Source of the DNA: JAZKFR01 sp040386295
GTDB lineage: Bacteria > Pseudomonadota > Gammaproteobacteria > Burkholderiales > Rhodocyclaceae
DNA: 17,057 bases
Assembly: GCA_040386295.1 (NCBI GenBank)
Contig: JAZKFR010000148.1
Span: forward strand, 1 to 17,057
Direction of reading: 5' to 3'
A model generated the notes under the pieces. It was given only the letters and a program-made list of their open reading frames with translations. It searched no databases and was not told where the DNA came from. Positions within the stretch are counted from its first letter, which is position 1. Each line of letters begins with the position of its first letter. This document shows positions 7,797 to 15,512 of this stretch, piece after piece. Both the position numbers and the translations under genes were made by a program.

Positions 7797-8103
7797 GCAC
7801 AATACATTAGCAACGGAACACGACGATGAGCCGCAGAGCGGCTGTAGCAGGGCAGGTACGGAAGACGACGGATTGGTTTAATCGGTCTGTGAATGACGCA
7901 TACGCACTGGAATGAATCACTAGCCGTGCGCCGCAGAAGCATCAAATTCGGCAACACAGCGACAGCACAGAGCGCGTCGGGCGACACATCAGAGCGCCAC
8001 AGAGACAGAAGACAGCGCAAACTCTCAAGGAACATCGCCGGGACAAGCATTCGCTTAAGCCAGAGCGCTCAGATGGCGTTAATTAGGCTTTGGTAGGCGC
8101 TGA
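7797..8103. other. Non-coding convergence zone between glmM and the type III operon
   Basis: These 307 bases lie between two converging genes. The short frames in it have no family resemblance and no ribosome site, so I treat it as non-coding. A small perfect stem AGCCGC/GCGGCT with a 3-base loop is at 7829-7843. Another, GCGCT/AGCGC, at 8097-8110 overlaps the sctL stop codon. Neither is followed by a T-tract in the direction needed. It holds no remnant of sctN, which would be expected here in a complete cluster. Confidence 0.6.
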
Positions 8104-8949
8104 TTAGCGCGGCTTTCGGCGACGCCGATCATTGTCCGTCAATTCTTTACGACGGTCATTGTCGCCAAGCCAAGTGGCGTTTCCGTCAATCTCTATCGTA
8201 ACGGGCATTCTGCGTCGGTCAGAAGGCGCCAAATAATTGCGCCGTTCGCCACCGCTCTTCCACACCACATCCGTTGCCGCTTCATCTTTTTCTGCTGCAT
8301 TTTTCAGCTCAGCACTGGGGAAATTAACCGGGTTACCCGCACTGCCTGTGCTAATGCCGACTCGTCCAATCGCATTCTCGATGGCTCTAATTTGTGTTTC
8401 GACATCACTTTCAACCACCCCAATGTCGCTCACTAGGGTGCAAGCTCCCGGACGCAGCCTAGGATCCATCTCGACATCGAGCACCTCCAGATTCGGACAA
8501 AGCTTAGCCAACTCCTCAGCTGCTGCACGAATCTCATCGTAGTTAGACGGGCCAACACGCACCGTCGCCAGCGACTGTTTGCGCAAGGCCTTCAAAGCGC
8601 CCACCACGGCAATACGGGTCCGCTCAAAATCGTCGAAATCACCCACAATTTTGCGCACTGCGTTGGCGACAACGCCGATCAGCTCCTTCTCAACCCCAGA
8701 CAAATACAAGTCTCGGCGCGCTACAGCGTCAATGATCAATTGCGACTGCTCACTACGCGCCGCACTCTCTCCCGCCGCAAAACCACGCGCGCGCTCCTCG
8801 CTGGCCGAAACGCGCGCCATCGCCAACATCGCGTCGGCATGCACACGAGTGCGCGCCAACAAGGCATCGCCTTTCGCCCAAAGGCTGGCTTCTTCACGCC
8901 GCACGATTTTACCTTCGGGTATTAGTTGTAAATACGGCTCGGTAGTCAT
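8104..8949 (-). CDS. sctL: Type III secretion stator/sorting-platform protein SctL
   Basis: SctL (HrpB5/HrpE/YscL, FliH-related) links the ATPase SctN to the cytoplasmic sorting platform. The 281-residue protein starts with the family-typical PEGKIVRREEASLWAKGDALL, then an Ala/Glu-rich helical stretch (about 40-85) and the conserved C-terminal domain, including VRVGPSNYDEIR and LEVLDVEMDPRLRPGACTLVSD, which is the part shared with FliH. After about residue 200 there is an extra charged tail rich in Arg, Asn and Asp that is longer than in typical SctL and has low-complexity character. ATG 8947-8949 overlaps the sctK stop by 4 bp (ATGA), so the two are translationally coupled. No sctN follows. 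Confidence 0.88.
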   Translation of the reverse strand: MTTEPYLQLIPEGKIVRREEASLWAKGDALLARTRVHADAMLAMARVSASEERARGFAAGESAARSEQSQLIIDAVARRDLYLSGVEKELIGVVANAVRKIVGDFDDFERTRIAVVGALKALRKQSLATVRVGPSNYDEIRAAAEELAKLCPNLEVLDVEMDPRLRPGACTLVSDIGVVESDVETQIRAIENAIGRVGISTGSAGNPVNFPSAELKNAAEKDEAATDVVWKSGGERRNYLAPSDRRRMPVTIEIDGNATWLGDNDRRKELTDNDRRRRKPR

Positions 8950-9587
8950 TGCGCTTCCAATTCGCGAAATAGGCGTCGGACAAGACTAAACAAGGTGCTA
9001 TAGGGCGGCAGCTGTACAGGAAGGTCGGGCAAATTGTCCCAGACCACGGGTAACTTTAAGCGCAGACGCGACCAGAGATCAGGGCGCGTTTGCTCGATCA
9101 AGGCTTGCAAACCACGCAAGCCGCTCAATTCGATTGCATTCATGATTTGCTCTGCGCCGAACTGCTGCATAGGTAAGCCATGCGCGCCCAAAAGCAAAGC
9201 GCGTTCCATTTGAAAATCATACAGTTCAGCGCCAAGCGCCGCACGATAAGCTTGCACTTCGGCACGACTGATCACATGCCGGACTTCACCGGCAGCAAGG
9301 ATGACGCCCAAATGCCGGGCAAAGCGTAGCAAATTAGCGGCTGGCAGTAATAAAACAGACCGCACGACAGGGTCTGCGCAATCTTCATCTAACGCGGTTG
9401 GATTCAGAGCAAAGTGCTGCATTAAATGTTGCGACAGAAAGCGATGCGCACGCTGTCCGCGTGGCTGCCAGGACGAGTGCAACGGCAAAGACTGTGCCAT
9501 TTGACATGGCGACACATCACAGCTGATCAAAACATGAAAAGCTGTCCGTGCCTGGAGTTTAGTCAGTACCTCGGACTGGATGGTCAT
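8946..9587 (-). CDS. sctK: Type III secretion sorting-platform protein SctK
   Basis: This 213-residue protein fits the SctK family (HrpB4/HrpD/YscK), which connects the SctQ pods to the inner-membrane ring. The visible likeness is the central block LLLPAANLLRFARHLGVILA followed by a helix with RAEVQAYRAALGAELYDFQM, and the position between sctJ and sctL. SctK is poorly conserved, so context carries much of the call. ATG 9585-9587 has AGGG upstream at a reasonable distance. The gene starts 30 bases after sctJ ends and overlaps sctL. Confidence 0.82.
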   Translation of the reverse strand: MTIQSEVLTKLQARTAFHVLISCDVSPCQMAQSLPLHSSWQPRGQRAHRFLSQHLMQHFALNPTALDEDCADPVVRSVLLLPAANLLRFARHLGVILAAGEVRHVISRAEVQAYRAALGAELYDFQMERALLLGAHGLPMQQFGAEQIMNAIELSGLRGLQALIEQTRPDLWSRLRLKLPVVWDNLPDLPVQLPPYSTLFSLVRRLFRELEAQ

Positions 9588-9617
9588 TGAGAACCCTAAT
9601 CCTAGTTTGCTAAGGGT

Positions 9618-10478
9618 TTATTCCGTTTTTTTAGGTCGCAAACGCTTCATCACGGCAGCTGCCGTCGACACACCACCGTGCGGCAAGCTACGCTGAAAGA
9701 AAACAAATAGCAGCGCAGCCATCGCGAGCAAGATCACCACCGTCAAGGTCACGAGCAATGCGCGCAAGCCCGGCGCAGAGTCTTGTTCAACGCGGAATAG
9801 CAGCACCGTATCCCATTGCAAAGGCGCGTCGATATTGGTGGTTTGACGCGCCGGAACCAAGATAACGCTGACCTTATCCTCACTCAAACCGGAAATACTA
9901 TTGGTCACTAGCGTTCGTACCTGAGGCACGACAGATTCGACTGCTGAACCACGGCGATACTTGATAAACACTGAGGCCGAAGAAGGCACGGTAGGGTCGC
10001 CCGGCGCGACGCGCTCGGGCAAAACGACGTGCACTCTAGCCGCTATGACATCGTCAATTTGCGATAAGGTCTGTTCCAACTCTTGTGATAAGGCAAATAA
10101 ATAGCGAGCGCGTTCTTCCAAAGGCGAAGAAATAAGATTCTCTTTTTTAAACACATCGCCCATACGGGCGTGTCTTGGTCTCGGCAAACCTCGTTCGCGC
10201 AGCACCTCGATTGCTCTAGCCACTTTGGCCTGCTCAACGTTGATACTCACGCCCTCTTTAGAATGGACTTTACTCGCGCTAATCGCAGCGCCCAACAGTG
10301 CACCCAGAGCTTCGTTTGCCTCCGCTTCGGACAGGCCGCTGACCAATTCAACTTGGCCACCACAGCCAGCCAAACAACACGCCAAAGCAAGCATGCCCAG
10401 CCATGAGCGCAGCGTAAGTAAGCCACGCGTCGTCAAAACATTGAGTGAATAGCCCAGACCCAGCCCACGGTGAATCAT
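9618..10478 (-). CDS. sctJ: Type III secretion inner-membrane ring lipoprotein SctJ
   Basis: SctJ (HrcJ/YscJ/PrgK, FliF-related) forms the inner-membrane ring of the injectisome. The 286-residue protein has a hydrophobic N-terminal segment ending in the lipobox LAGC (lipidated Cys at residue 39). The ring-building motif domain follows, with LSEAEANEALGALLGAAI, RARYLFALSQELEQTLSQID and AARVHVVLPER. A transmembrane helix lies near the C-terminus (about 239-261), ahead of a short basic tail ending RLRPKKTE. The signal peptide has about 20 extra residues before the hydrophobic core. ATG 10476-10478 overlaps the sctI stop by 4 bp (ATGA), which supports this start. Confidence 0.95.
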   Translation of the reverse strand: MIHRGLGLGYSLNVLTTRGLLTLRSWLGMLALACCLAGCGGQVELVSGLSEAEANEALGALLGAAISASKVHSKEGVSINVEQAKVARAIEVLRERGLPRPRHARMGDVFKKENLISSPLEERARYLFALSQELEQTLSQIDDVIAARVHVVLPERVAPGDPTVPSSASVFIKYRRGSAVESVVPQVRTLVTNSISGLSEDKVSVILVPARQTTNIDAPLQWDTVLLFRVEQDSAPGLRALLVTLTVVILLAMAALLFVFFQRSLPHGGVSTAAAVMKRLRPKKTE

Positions 10479-10897
10479 TGGGTGCGTACCAGCTGATCAA
10501 CGTCTTGCGCCGATTTACCAATGGCCTTGCCAATCGCTTCGTACTGAGCGGAAACCGTCACCATTTTCCATTGCACCTGCAGCGCCTGCGTCATCGACAG
10601 ATCGCCGTCATTGGCACCCGTGACATTGCTTGCATCTTTCCACGCGGTGCTAATTTCTGCTCCGGCACCTTGTAACGAACGTAGGATCGTGTCGCCCAGG
10701 GTATTCCCGGCGCCCGTGGGCAGCACAGAGCTCAGGTTTGCACTGGCTTCGGGAGCACTTACTTGCTTATCTTTTCCTGCCAGCAGACGCGAGAACGCCT
10801 CAGCATCAACGCTGGTCACCGGAGCGACGTCGCCCTGGATCTTTTTGCTTGACCAAGGTAGTGCAGTATCAATGCTTTCTAAAATATTTTCGGGCAT
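10475..10897 (-). CDS. sctI: Type III secretion inner rod protein SctI
   Basis: SctI (HrpB2/HrpB/YscI) forms the inner rod at the base of the needle. The protein is 140 residues, a normal size, with a variable N-terminal half and a conserved helical C-terminal part: LSMTQALQVQWKMVTVSAQY, then IGKAIGKSAQDVDQLVRTQ. The ending DQLVRTQ is typical. ATG 10895-10897 has a strong GGAGA Shine-Dalgarno with about seven bases spacing. It follows the TPR gene by 71 bases and couples to sctJ by a 4-bp overlap. Confidence 0.88.
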   Translation of the reverse strand: MPENILESIDTALPWSSKKIQGDVAPVTSVDAEAFSRLLAGKDKQVSAPEASANLSSVLPTGAGNTLGDTILRSLQGAGAEISTAWKDASNVTGANDGDLSMTQALQVQWKMVTVSAQYEAIGKAIGKSAQDVDQLVRTQ

Positions 10898-10968
10898 TTT
10901 GACTCTCCAGATCAGCTATCTACCATCAATAAATTAGCGCAGAAGCCAAAGCGCATCCAAGCTAAGCG

Positions 10969-11472
10969 CTACAACACAATATTTTTATGCCAACCAGGGT
11001 GCAACGGAGACACACCGCGATCGATTTCTTCGCACAAGGTGTTCGCCAGATTGACCACTTGCGCATCAGCTTGTTTCTTCAGCACGTCAACGCAAACCTC
11101 ACGACTCTGCTCGCGCTGCTCAGACAAAAACAGTGCCAAACCACGAAACGCAAGCAATTCCGAGCTTTCTGGTCGCTCAGCTAAAGCCGTGTCGAGCAAA
11201 GTCAGCGCAGCATCGTTGGCGCCTCGTGACATGGCCGCTAAAGCCAAGCCAATCACTGGATAATCCGCGTTTGGACGAAACCGTCGTAGCGCATCAAAAA
11301 TTAAGACAGCCGCGTTGAGCCGGTTGCGCCGTACCGCAAGGAATCCTATATCAGCAAGCAGCTGAGCGGTTTCTGCTGTCAGTTTAAAACTGCCCATAGA
11401 ACCCACTTCTTCGCCTTGCGCTAGCTCGTCACCCTGCACTTTAGGCAGCTCTGGAGATTTTTTTGCAATCAT
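10969..11472 (-). CDS. TPR protein of the type III operon (HrpB1/HrpK or SctG-like)
   Basis: A 167-residue TPR-like helical protein. Blocks such as LLADIGFLAVRRNRLNAAVL, YPVIGLALAAMSRGANDAAL and SSELLAFRGLALFLSEQREQ have the Ala/Gly/Leu spacing of tetratricopeptide helices. Its place directly before sctI, sctJ, sctK and sctL is that of hrpB1/hrpK in Xanthomonas and Ralstonia; SctG-type needle chaperones are the alternative. The frame extends to a TTG at 11514, but ATG 11470-11472 has a GGG-containing ribosome site at seven bases and is preferred. It is probably the first gene of the operon. Confidence 0.75.
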   Translation of the reverse strand: MIAKKSPELPKVQGDELAQGEEVGSMGSFKLTAETAQLLADIGFLAVRRNRLNAAVLIFDALRRFRPNADYPVIGLALAAMSRGANDAALTLLDTALAERPESSELLAFRGLALFLSEQREQSREVCVDVLKKQADAQVVNLANTLCEEIDRGVSPLHPGWHKNIVL

Positions 11473-11716
11473 TGCATTACCCAAAAAATGAACCTTACAA
11501 CTATTTAGTGGCAAAGGAATTCATTTCGTTGCATTAAAAATGGATTTTTTACTGTGTCCTACCAAAATCGAACACGGGACAACAAAAAAACAAGGCCGGA
11601 AAAGCTCGTGAAACGGGGTAAAGCAAGCATCAGAAGAAAGCCAAAAAAGCCAGCCCGAGCCTAGTCGGTCGCAGGGGGGCATTCCTGCAGCTTTGCCAAA
11701 CACATTTGATCTTAGC
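11473..11716. other. Leader region of the type III operon
   Basis: The 244 bases between the activator gene and the TPR gene hold no ORF of note and are locally A/T-rich (A-tracts at 11583-11590 and T-tracts at 11545-11550). I searched it on the minus strand for the sigma-54 pattern GG-N10-GC and found no match, and saw no HrpX/HrpB-type TTCG repeats. The activator's transcript probably ends near 11640-11670, where a short CCGA/TCGG stem precedes a T6 tract on the minus strand, but the stem is weak. Confidence 0.4.
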
Positions 11717-12868
11717 TCAATGCGTATCAGGCAAATTGCCCTCTGCCCCGGGCTCAAGCTCAGCTTGTCCGCCCACCGTAATGCCCAGCTTACGAATTCG
11801 GTAGTACAAGGTTTGCGCTGGCAAATTAAGCGCCGCGCTGGCTTGCTGAATCGAACCACAGGCATAACGCAAGGCGGTCATGATGGTGGCTCGCTCAAAA
11901 TCTTGTACTGCGTCGCGCAATGAAAACAAAGTCGAGGCTTGCTTAATATCAGGCAGTACTTTGAGGCCTAGCACCGCTCGCTGGGCGCAAGATTTAAGCT
12001 CGCGGATGTTGCCTGGCCAAGGATGACTGAGCAAACTGGCGGCAAAAAATGGGCAGTAAGCTGTTTCTGGAACCGGTTTGGCGTAAAACTCGGCGGCCTG
12101 CCGTACAAACAGATCAAACAAGGGAAGCACCTCGACCAAACGTTCTCTGAGCGGCGGAATAACAAACTCCACAACGTTAAGCCGATAGTACAAATCCAAC
12201 CTGAATGCGCCAGAAGCGGCCAAACTCCCTAGGTGCGTCTTAGTCGCGGTAATGACGCGAAAATTGCTTTTGATCGGACGATTACCGCCTAAACGCTCAA
12301 TCTGCCGTTCTTGTAAAACACGCAAAAGCTTTGCCTGTAAGTTGAGCGGCATGCTTTCAATTTCATCCAGGAAGACCGTACCGCCATCGGCGTACTCCAG
12401 CTTCCCAATACGCACCCGTGCTGCACCGGTAAAAGCGCCTGCCTCACTGCCGAATAACTCGCCCTCGAACAGGGCTTCAGGAATACCGGCACAGTTGATG
12501 GCGACAAACGGACCCTTACGCCCCGAAATCGCGTGTAAATATTTGGCAAATTGATCTTTACCCACCCCGGTCTCGCCCATCAGGACGACATCAACCGGTA
12601 GCGGAGCAATTTGCCTAGCAACGCGCTTTAAAGCCATGACCGACTCGCCAATGCCGGCAAAAAGCGGGTCTTGCTCACTACAACCGTAGAGATCACCAGA
12701 AAGACCTACGCTAGGTCGGCTAGTGCTCTCAGATGCAGTGCGTTCGCGCGCGACGGCCATCTTGTCCTCATAAACATGCGTATCAACCGCCGCCGCAAAG
12801 CCGTCGTCATGCGTTACCGACAAAGAACCTTTGCCAAATTGAAGAATTGGCTTGTCTGCTTGATCCAT
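11717..12868 (-). CDS. Sigma-54 activator lacking a receiver domain, next to type III genes
   Basis: A 383-residue bacterial enhancer-binding protein that would remodel sigma-54 RNA polymerase. Domain order: about 65 unconserved N-terminal residues with no receiver, GAF or PAS signature; an AAA+ domain with Walker A GETGVGKD (98-105), the sigma-54 contact loop GAFTGA (144-149), Walker B TVFLDE (164-169) and FRLDLYYRL (222-230); then WPGNIREL (284-291) and a Fis-type HTH (about 325-363). The FLDEIESMPL wording is closest to DctD-like proteins. A receiver-less activator beside type III genes recalls HrpR/HrpS of Pseudomonas. ATG 12866-12868 has an AGAGG ribosome site. It is likely to control the cluster, though its target promoter is not visible here. 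Confidence 0.9.
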   Translation of the reverse strand: MDQADKPILQFGKGSLSVTHDDGFAAAVDTHVYEDKMAVARERTASESTSRPSVGLSGDLYGCSEQDPLFAGIGESVMALKRVARQIAPLPVDVVLMGETGVGKDQFAKYLHAISGRKGPFVAINCAGIPEALFEGELFGSEAGAFTGAARVRIGKLEYADGGTVFLDEIESMPLNLQAKLLRVLQERQIERLGGNRPIKSNFRVITATKTHLGSLAASGAFRLDLYYRLNVVEFVIPPLRERLVEVLPLFDLFVRQAAEFYAKPVPETAYCPFFAASLLSHPWPGNIRELKSCAQRAVLGLKVLPDIKQASTLFSLRDAVQDFERATIMTALRYACGSIQQASAALNLPAQTLYYRIRKLGITVGGQAELEPGAEGNLPDTH

Positions 12869-12915
12869 GATTTAACCTCTTTTGCGCCAAGCTCGTTCTG
12901 GATATCCATCCGCAT

Positions 12916-12943
12916 ACTATAGCTTTAGCGCTATCAACGTCCA
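12916..12943 (-). promoter_or_regulatory. Possible promoter and operator for the sigma-54 activator
   Basis: On the minus strand TGGACG and TATAGT (complements at 12938-12943 and 12916-12921) are 16 bases apart, about 48 bases before the activator start. A perfect inverted repeat ATAGC/GCTAT with a 6-base centre (12919-12934) overlaps the -10 box and spacer. Both are motif-level suggestions only. Confidence 0.35.
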
Positions 12944-13029
12944 CGTAGAAAAACTCAAATCTGCTGACTTCGCCTTAATCGCAGCGAATACAAAGCGTAG
13001 TGCACCTCGCTTAGACGACTGGACTATGC

Positions 13030-14100
13030 CTACTCAGCTTTCACCGACGTAGTGCACGGGAGCAACATCGCATCACCGTAACTAAAAAAACGGTAGCCGC
13101 GCCGGATGGCGTGTTGATAGGCCGTGCGGATCGCCGCAACCCCGGCAAAAGCCGACACCAGCATAAGCAAAGTTGATTTCGGCAAATGAAAATTGGTGAT
13201 CAACTGATCGACAACGCGGAAACGGTAGCCCGGGGTGATGAAAATTTGCGTTTCGGCGGCACCTGCCAGCAAGGTGCCGCTTTGCGCAGCCGCTTCTAGG
13301 GCACGTAAACTCGTCGTACCCACCGCAATCACACGCCCACCCCGTTCACGCGTACGCGCAATCGCCTCGACGGTTGCCGACGGAATATCAAAACGCTCCG
13401 CATGCATCTGATGCTCGGCTAAATTATGGACACGCACAGGCTGGAACGTCCCGGCTCCGACATGCAAAGTCAGCCAAGCAAGCTCAACTCCGTGGCCCAG
13501 CAGCTGCGCCAGCAAAGCTTCGTCAAAATGCAATCCCGCTGTAGGCGCCGCCGCTGCGCCTGGGTTGCGGGCAAACACGGTTTGATAACGCGCCTCGTCT
13601 ACAGCCTCCGGCGCGTGTTGAATATACGGCGGCAGCGGTAGACGACCATGCTCTTCAAGCAATTGTGACAAATCACCAGCGCTAAGCAATTCAAGCAAAA
13701 AGAATTCTGCCTGCGCGCCGGTACGTGCCAAGACACGCATTTGAATTGCCTCGTTAAGCCAAATCAAACTACCAGGCTTAGGCGACTTGCTGGCACGAAT
13801 CTGCGCGACAGCATGACGTGCGTCGACAATGCGCTCAACCAGTAGCTCAATTTTCCCACCGCTCTCTTTGCGACCAAACAAACGCGCCTTGATCACGCGC
13901 GTATCGTTAAAAATCAATAAGTCACCGGCACTAAGTAATTGAGGCAAATCGGCAAACGAGCTATCGTGCAGCACGCAAGGCTCGGCTGCGCCGTGTGGCG
14001 GGACAAGCTGCAACAAGCGACTCGCTGTGCGCTCTGAACTAGGGTGCTGCGCAATCAGCTCGGGGGGCAATTGGAAATCAAAGTCGCTCAAGGTCAACAT
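13030..14100 (-). CDS. queA: tRNA preQ1(34) S-adenosylmethionine ribosyltransferase-isomerase QueA
   Basis: QueA transfers the ribosyl group of S-adenosylmethionine to preQ1 at the wobble base of tRNA, giving epoxyqueuosine. The 356-residue length equals E. coli QueA. Motifs visible: LSDFDFQLPPELIAQHP at the N-terminus, GDLLIFNDTRVIKARLFG (59-76), PTAGLHFD, VGAGTFQPVR, GTTSLRALEAA, and TNFHLPKSTLLMLVSAFAG near the C-terminus. The tgt partner gene usual beside queA is not present in this window. No Shine-Dalgarno is obvious before ATG 14098-14100; the leader is A/T-rich. Confidence 0.97.
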   Translation of the reverse strand: MLTLSDFDFQLPPELIAQHPSSERTASRLLQLVPPHGAAEPCVLHDSSFADLPQLLSAGDLLIFNDTRVIKARLFGRKESGGKIELLVERIVDARHAVAQIRASKSPKPGSLIWLNEAIQMRVLARTGAQAEFFLLELLSAGDLSQLLEEHGRLPLPPYIQHAPEAVDEARYQTVFARNPGAAAAPTAGLHFDEALLAQLLGHGVELAWLTLHVGAGTFQPVRVHNLAEHQMHAERFDIPSATVEAIARTRERGGRVIAVGTTSLRALEAAAQSGTLLAGAAETQIFITPGYRFRVVDQLITNFHLPKSTLLMLVSAFAGVAAIRTAYQHAIRRGYRFFSYGDAMLLPCTTSVKAE

Positions 14101-14105
14101 AAAAA

Positions 14106-14369
14106 ATGTTCAATTTTAGTTTATTCACTCGCCACAGCAAGCTTGCCATGGCTCAAAAAGGCACAACGCAAAGCGAGCGCAGCCGGCGCAGCAAGGTCGA
14201 CAAGTATAGGATTGCCTGGCAAGAAGGCGCTAGAAAACCGGATAAAGCCAGGATCCAGGCACTCTGGCTACAGAAAAAAACGCACCTGGTATCAGCCAGG
14301 CAGCATGAAGCGCTTGTCGGTCAGCGACGAATCGAGGATAATCCGGCCTCTTCTAGAAGGCGCTACTAG
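14106..14369 (+). CDS. Small basic ORF between queA and tRNA-Leu, doubtful
   Basis: An 87-codon frame that would start five bases from the queA start on the opposite strand, with a second ATG at 14148. The product is strongly basic and polar (for example SERSRRSKVDKYRIAWQEGA and ending SSRRRY), unlike the shadow frames nearby. Neither ATG has a clear ribosome site and I do not recognise it. It may be a remnant or chance; otherwise this 313-base gap before the tRNA holds only the tRNA's upstream region. Confidence 0.25.
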   Translation: MFNFSLFTRHSKLAMAQKGTTQSERSRRSKVDKYRIAWQEGARKPDKARIQALWLQKKTHLVSARQHEALVGQRRIEDNPASSRRRY

Positions 14370-14413
14370 GCACACAGTTATTGTCGTGCGCTAGTCAAAG
14401 CTGACTAAGTTAG

Positions 14414-14500
14414 GCCGAGATGGCGGAATAGGTAGACGCAGCGGACTCAAAATCCGCCGGTGGTGACACCATGGGGGTTCGATTCCCCCTCTCGGCACCA
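14414..14500 (+). tRNA. tRNA-Leu(CAA)
   Basis: An 87-nt class II tRNA with CCA encoded. The acceptor stem pairs GCCGAGA (14414-14420) with TCTCGGC (14490-14496), with discriminator A and CCA at 14498-14500. The anticodon stem GCGGA/TCCGC encloses the loop CTCAAAA, giving anticodon CAA (14448-14450), which reads UUG. A long variable arm and the T-loop GTTCGATTC complete the Leu identity. Confidence 0.97.
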
Positions 14501-14598
14501 AGCCTCATGTAATCCCAATTTACGCCAGCAAAGCAGCCAGCGCCGCCTTGGCTTCGCTGTGATTGTTCCGAATAGCGAACTGCTCGACAAATAGCGCC

Positions 14599-15363
14599 TC
14601 ACCCCTCCGCAGCGCCAAACCAAGCTAGTTTCTTCTGCAAACTGACCACGCTACCGACAATAATCAGCGCAGGCGCACTAATACGCTCCGATTTCATCCG
14701 TTGCGCGAGTGTAGCCAAATCAGCAGTGAGCACCCGCTGACGCGCAGTACTCCCGTTCTCCACGACGGCGGCAGGATGTGTTGGTGGCAATCCATGCGCC
14801 ATCATTTGCGCGCAAATTTTGTCTGCGCTCCCCACCCCCATGTAAAAAACAACCGTCTGCCTAGGGTGCACCAAACTGCGCCAATCAAGATCAACGCTGC
14901 CGTCTTTCAAGTGCCCGGTGGCAAAAGTCACGATCTGCGCATGCTCGCGGTGGGTCAAAGGGATCCCCGCGTAAGCGGCGCAGGCCGTCGCCGCAGTCAC
15001 GCCGGGAACCACCTCAAAAGGAATGCCGAAAGCAGCTAAGGTCTCAATTTCCTCGCCACCACGGCCAAAATTGTAAGGGTCACCGCCTTTTAAGCGCACA
15101 ACACTTTTCCCCGCGCGGGCTAGGCGCACCAGCAGGAGGTTAAGCTCCTCCTGCGGCAGGGTATGTTTTGAACTTTCTTTGCCCACGTAAATTGTTTCGG
15201 CATCGGCGCGCGCCAAAGCAAGCACCCCTTCGGCGACCAAGTGATCATGCACGATCACATCGGCCAGACCAATCAAACGGGCAGCACGCAAGGTCAACAG
15301 ATCAAGCGCACCGGGCCCACTGCCAACGAGGTAGACGGTTGCGGGTAAAAGAGGAGGGGACAC
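14599..15363 (-). CDS. cobA: Uroporphyrinogen-III C-methyltransferase (SUMT)
   Basis: SUMT methylates uroporphyrinogen III at C2 and C7 to give precorrin-2, the entry to siroheme (the cofactor of sulfite and nitrite reductases) and cobalamin. The tetrapyrrole methylase fold is shown by VYLVGSGPGALDLLTLRA, VRLKGGDPYNFGRGGEE, VVPGVTAATACAAYAGIPLT and FYMGV. The frame reaches a TTG at 15396, but GTG 15361-15363 follows an AAGGA ribosome site (complement at 15374-15378) by ten bases and gives a compact 254-residue protein starting directly on the domain. It is a stand-alone SUMT, without the CysG dehydrogenase/chelatase half. No sulfate-assimilation genes lie beside it in this window. Confidence 0.92.
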   Translation of the reverse strand: MSPPLLPATVYLVGSGPGALDLLTLRAARLIGLADVIVHDHLVAEGVLALARADAETIYVGKESSKHTLPQEELNLLLVRLARAGKSVVRLKGGDPYNFGRGGEEIETLAAFGIPFEVVPGVTAATACAAYAGIPLTHREHAQIVTFATGHLKDGSVDLDWRSLVHPRQTVVFYMGVGSADKICAQMMAHGLPPTHPAAVVENGSTARQRVLTADLATLAQRMKSERISAPALIIVGSVVSLQKKLAWFGAAEG

Positions 15364-15512
15364 TGAGCTAATTTCCTTAAACGAGGGAAATCCCAAGTCG
15401 CCTTAACAGCGGAACACAACACCCAGGCCAAACACGGCACCCTTTGTTGTAAGCAAGCCAGGACGACAGGGCATGGCTTTTAAAGCCGACGAGAAAGCCT
15501 CTGATCATCTGC

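Noticed and set aside
7790..8096. Short ORFs on both strands in the glmM-sctL gap
   Set aside because: No family resemblance, no Shine-Dalgarno, and they overlap each other; best read as chance frames in GC-rich DNA.
10945..10958. GG-N10-GC match on the minus strand in the sctI leader
   Set aside because: Only the two dinucleotides match; the flanking bases differ from TGGCAC and TTGC, and it lies within the operon.
11473..11514. TTG-initiated 14-residue extension of the TPR gene
   Set aside because: No ribosome site before the TTG; ATG 11470-11472 has one and gives a length closer to HrpB1.
15467..15500. GGCTTT/AAAGCC palindrome after the prepilin gene as a terminator
   Set aside because: The loop would be one base and no T-tract follows on the minus strand.
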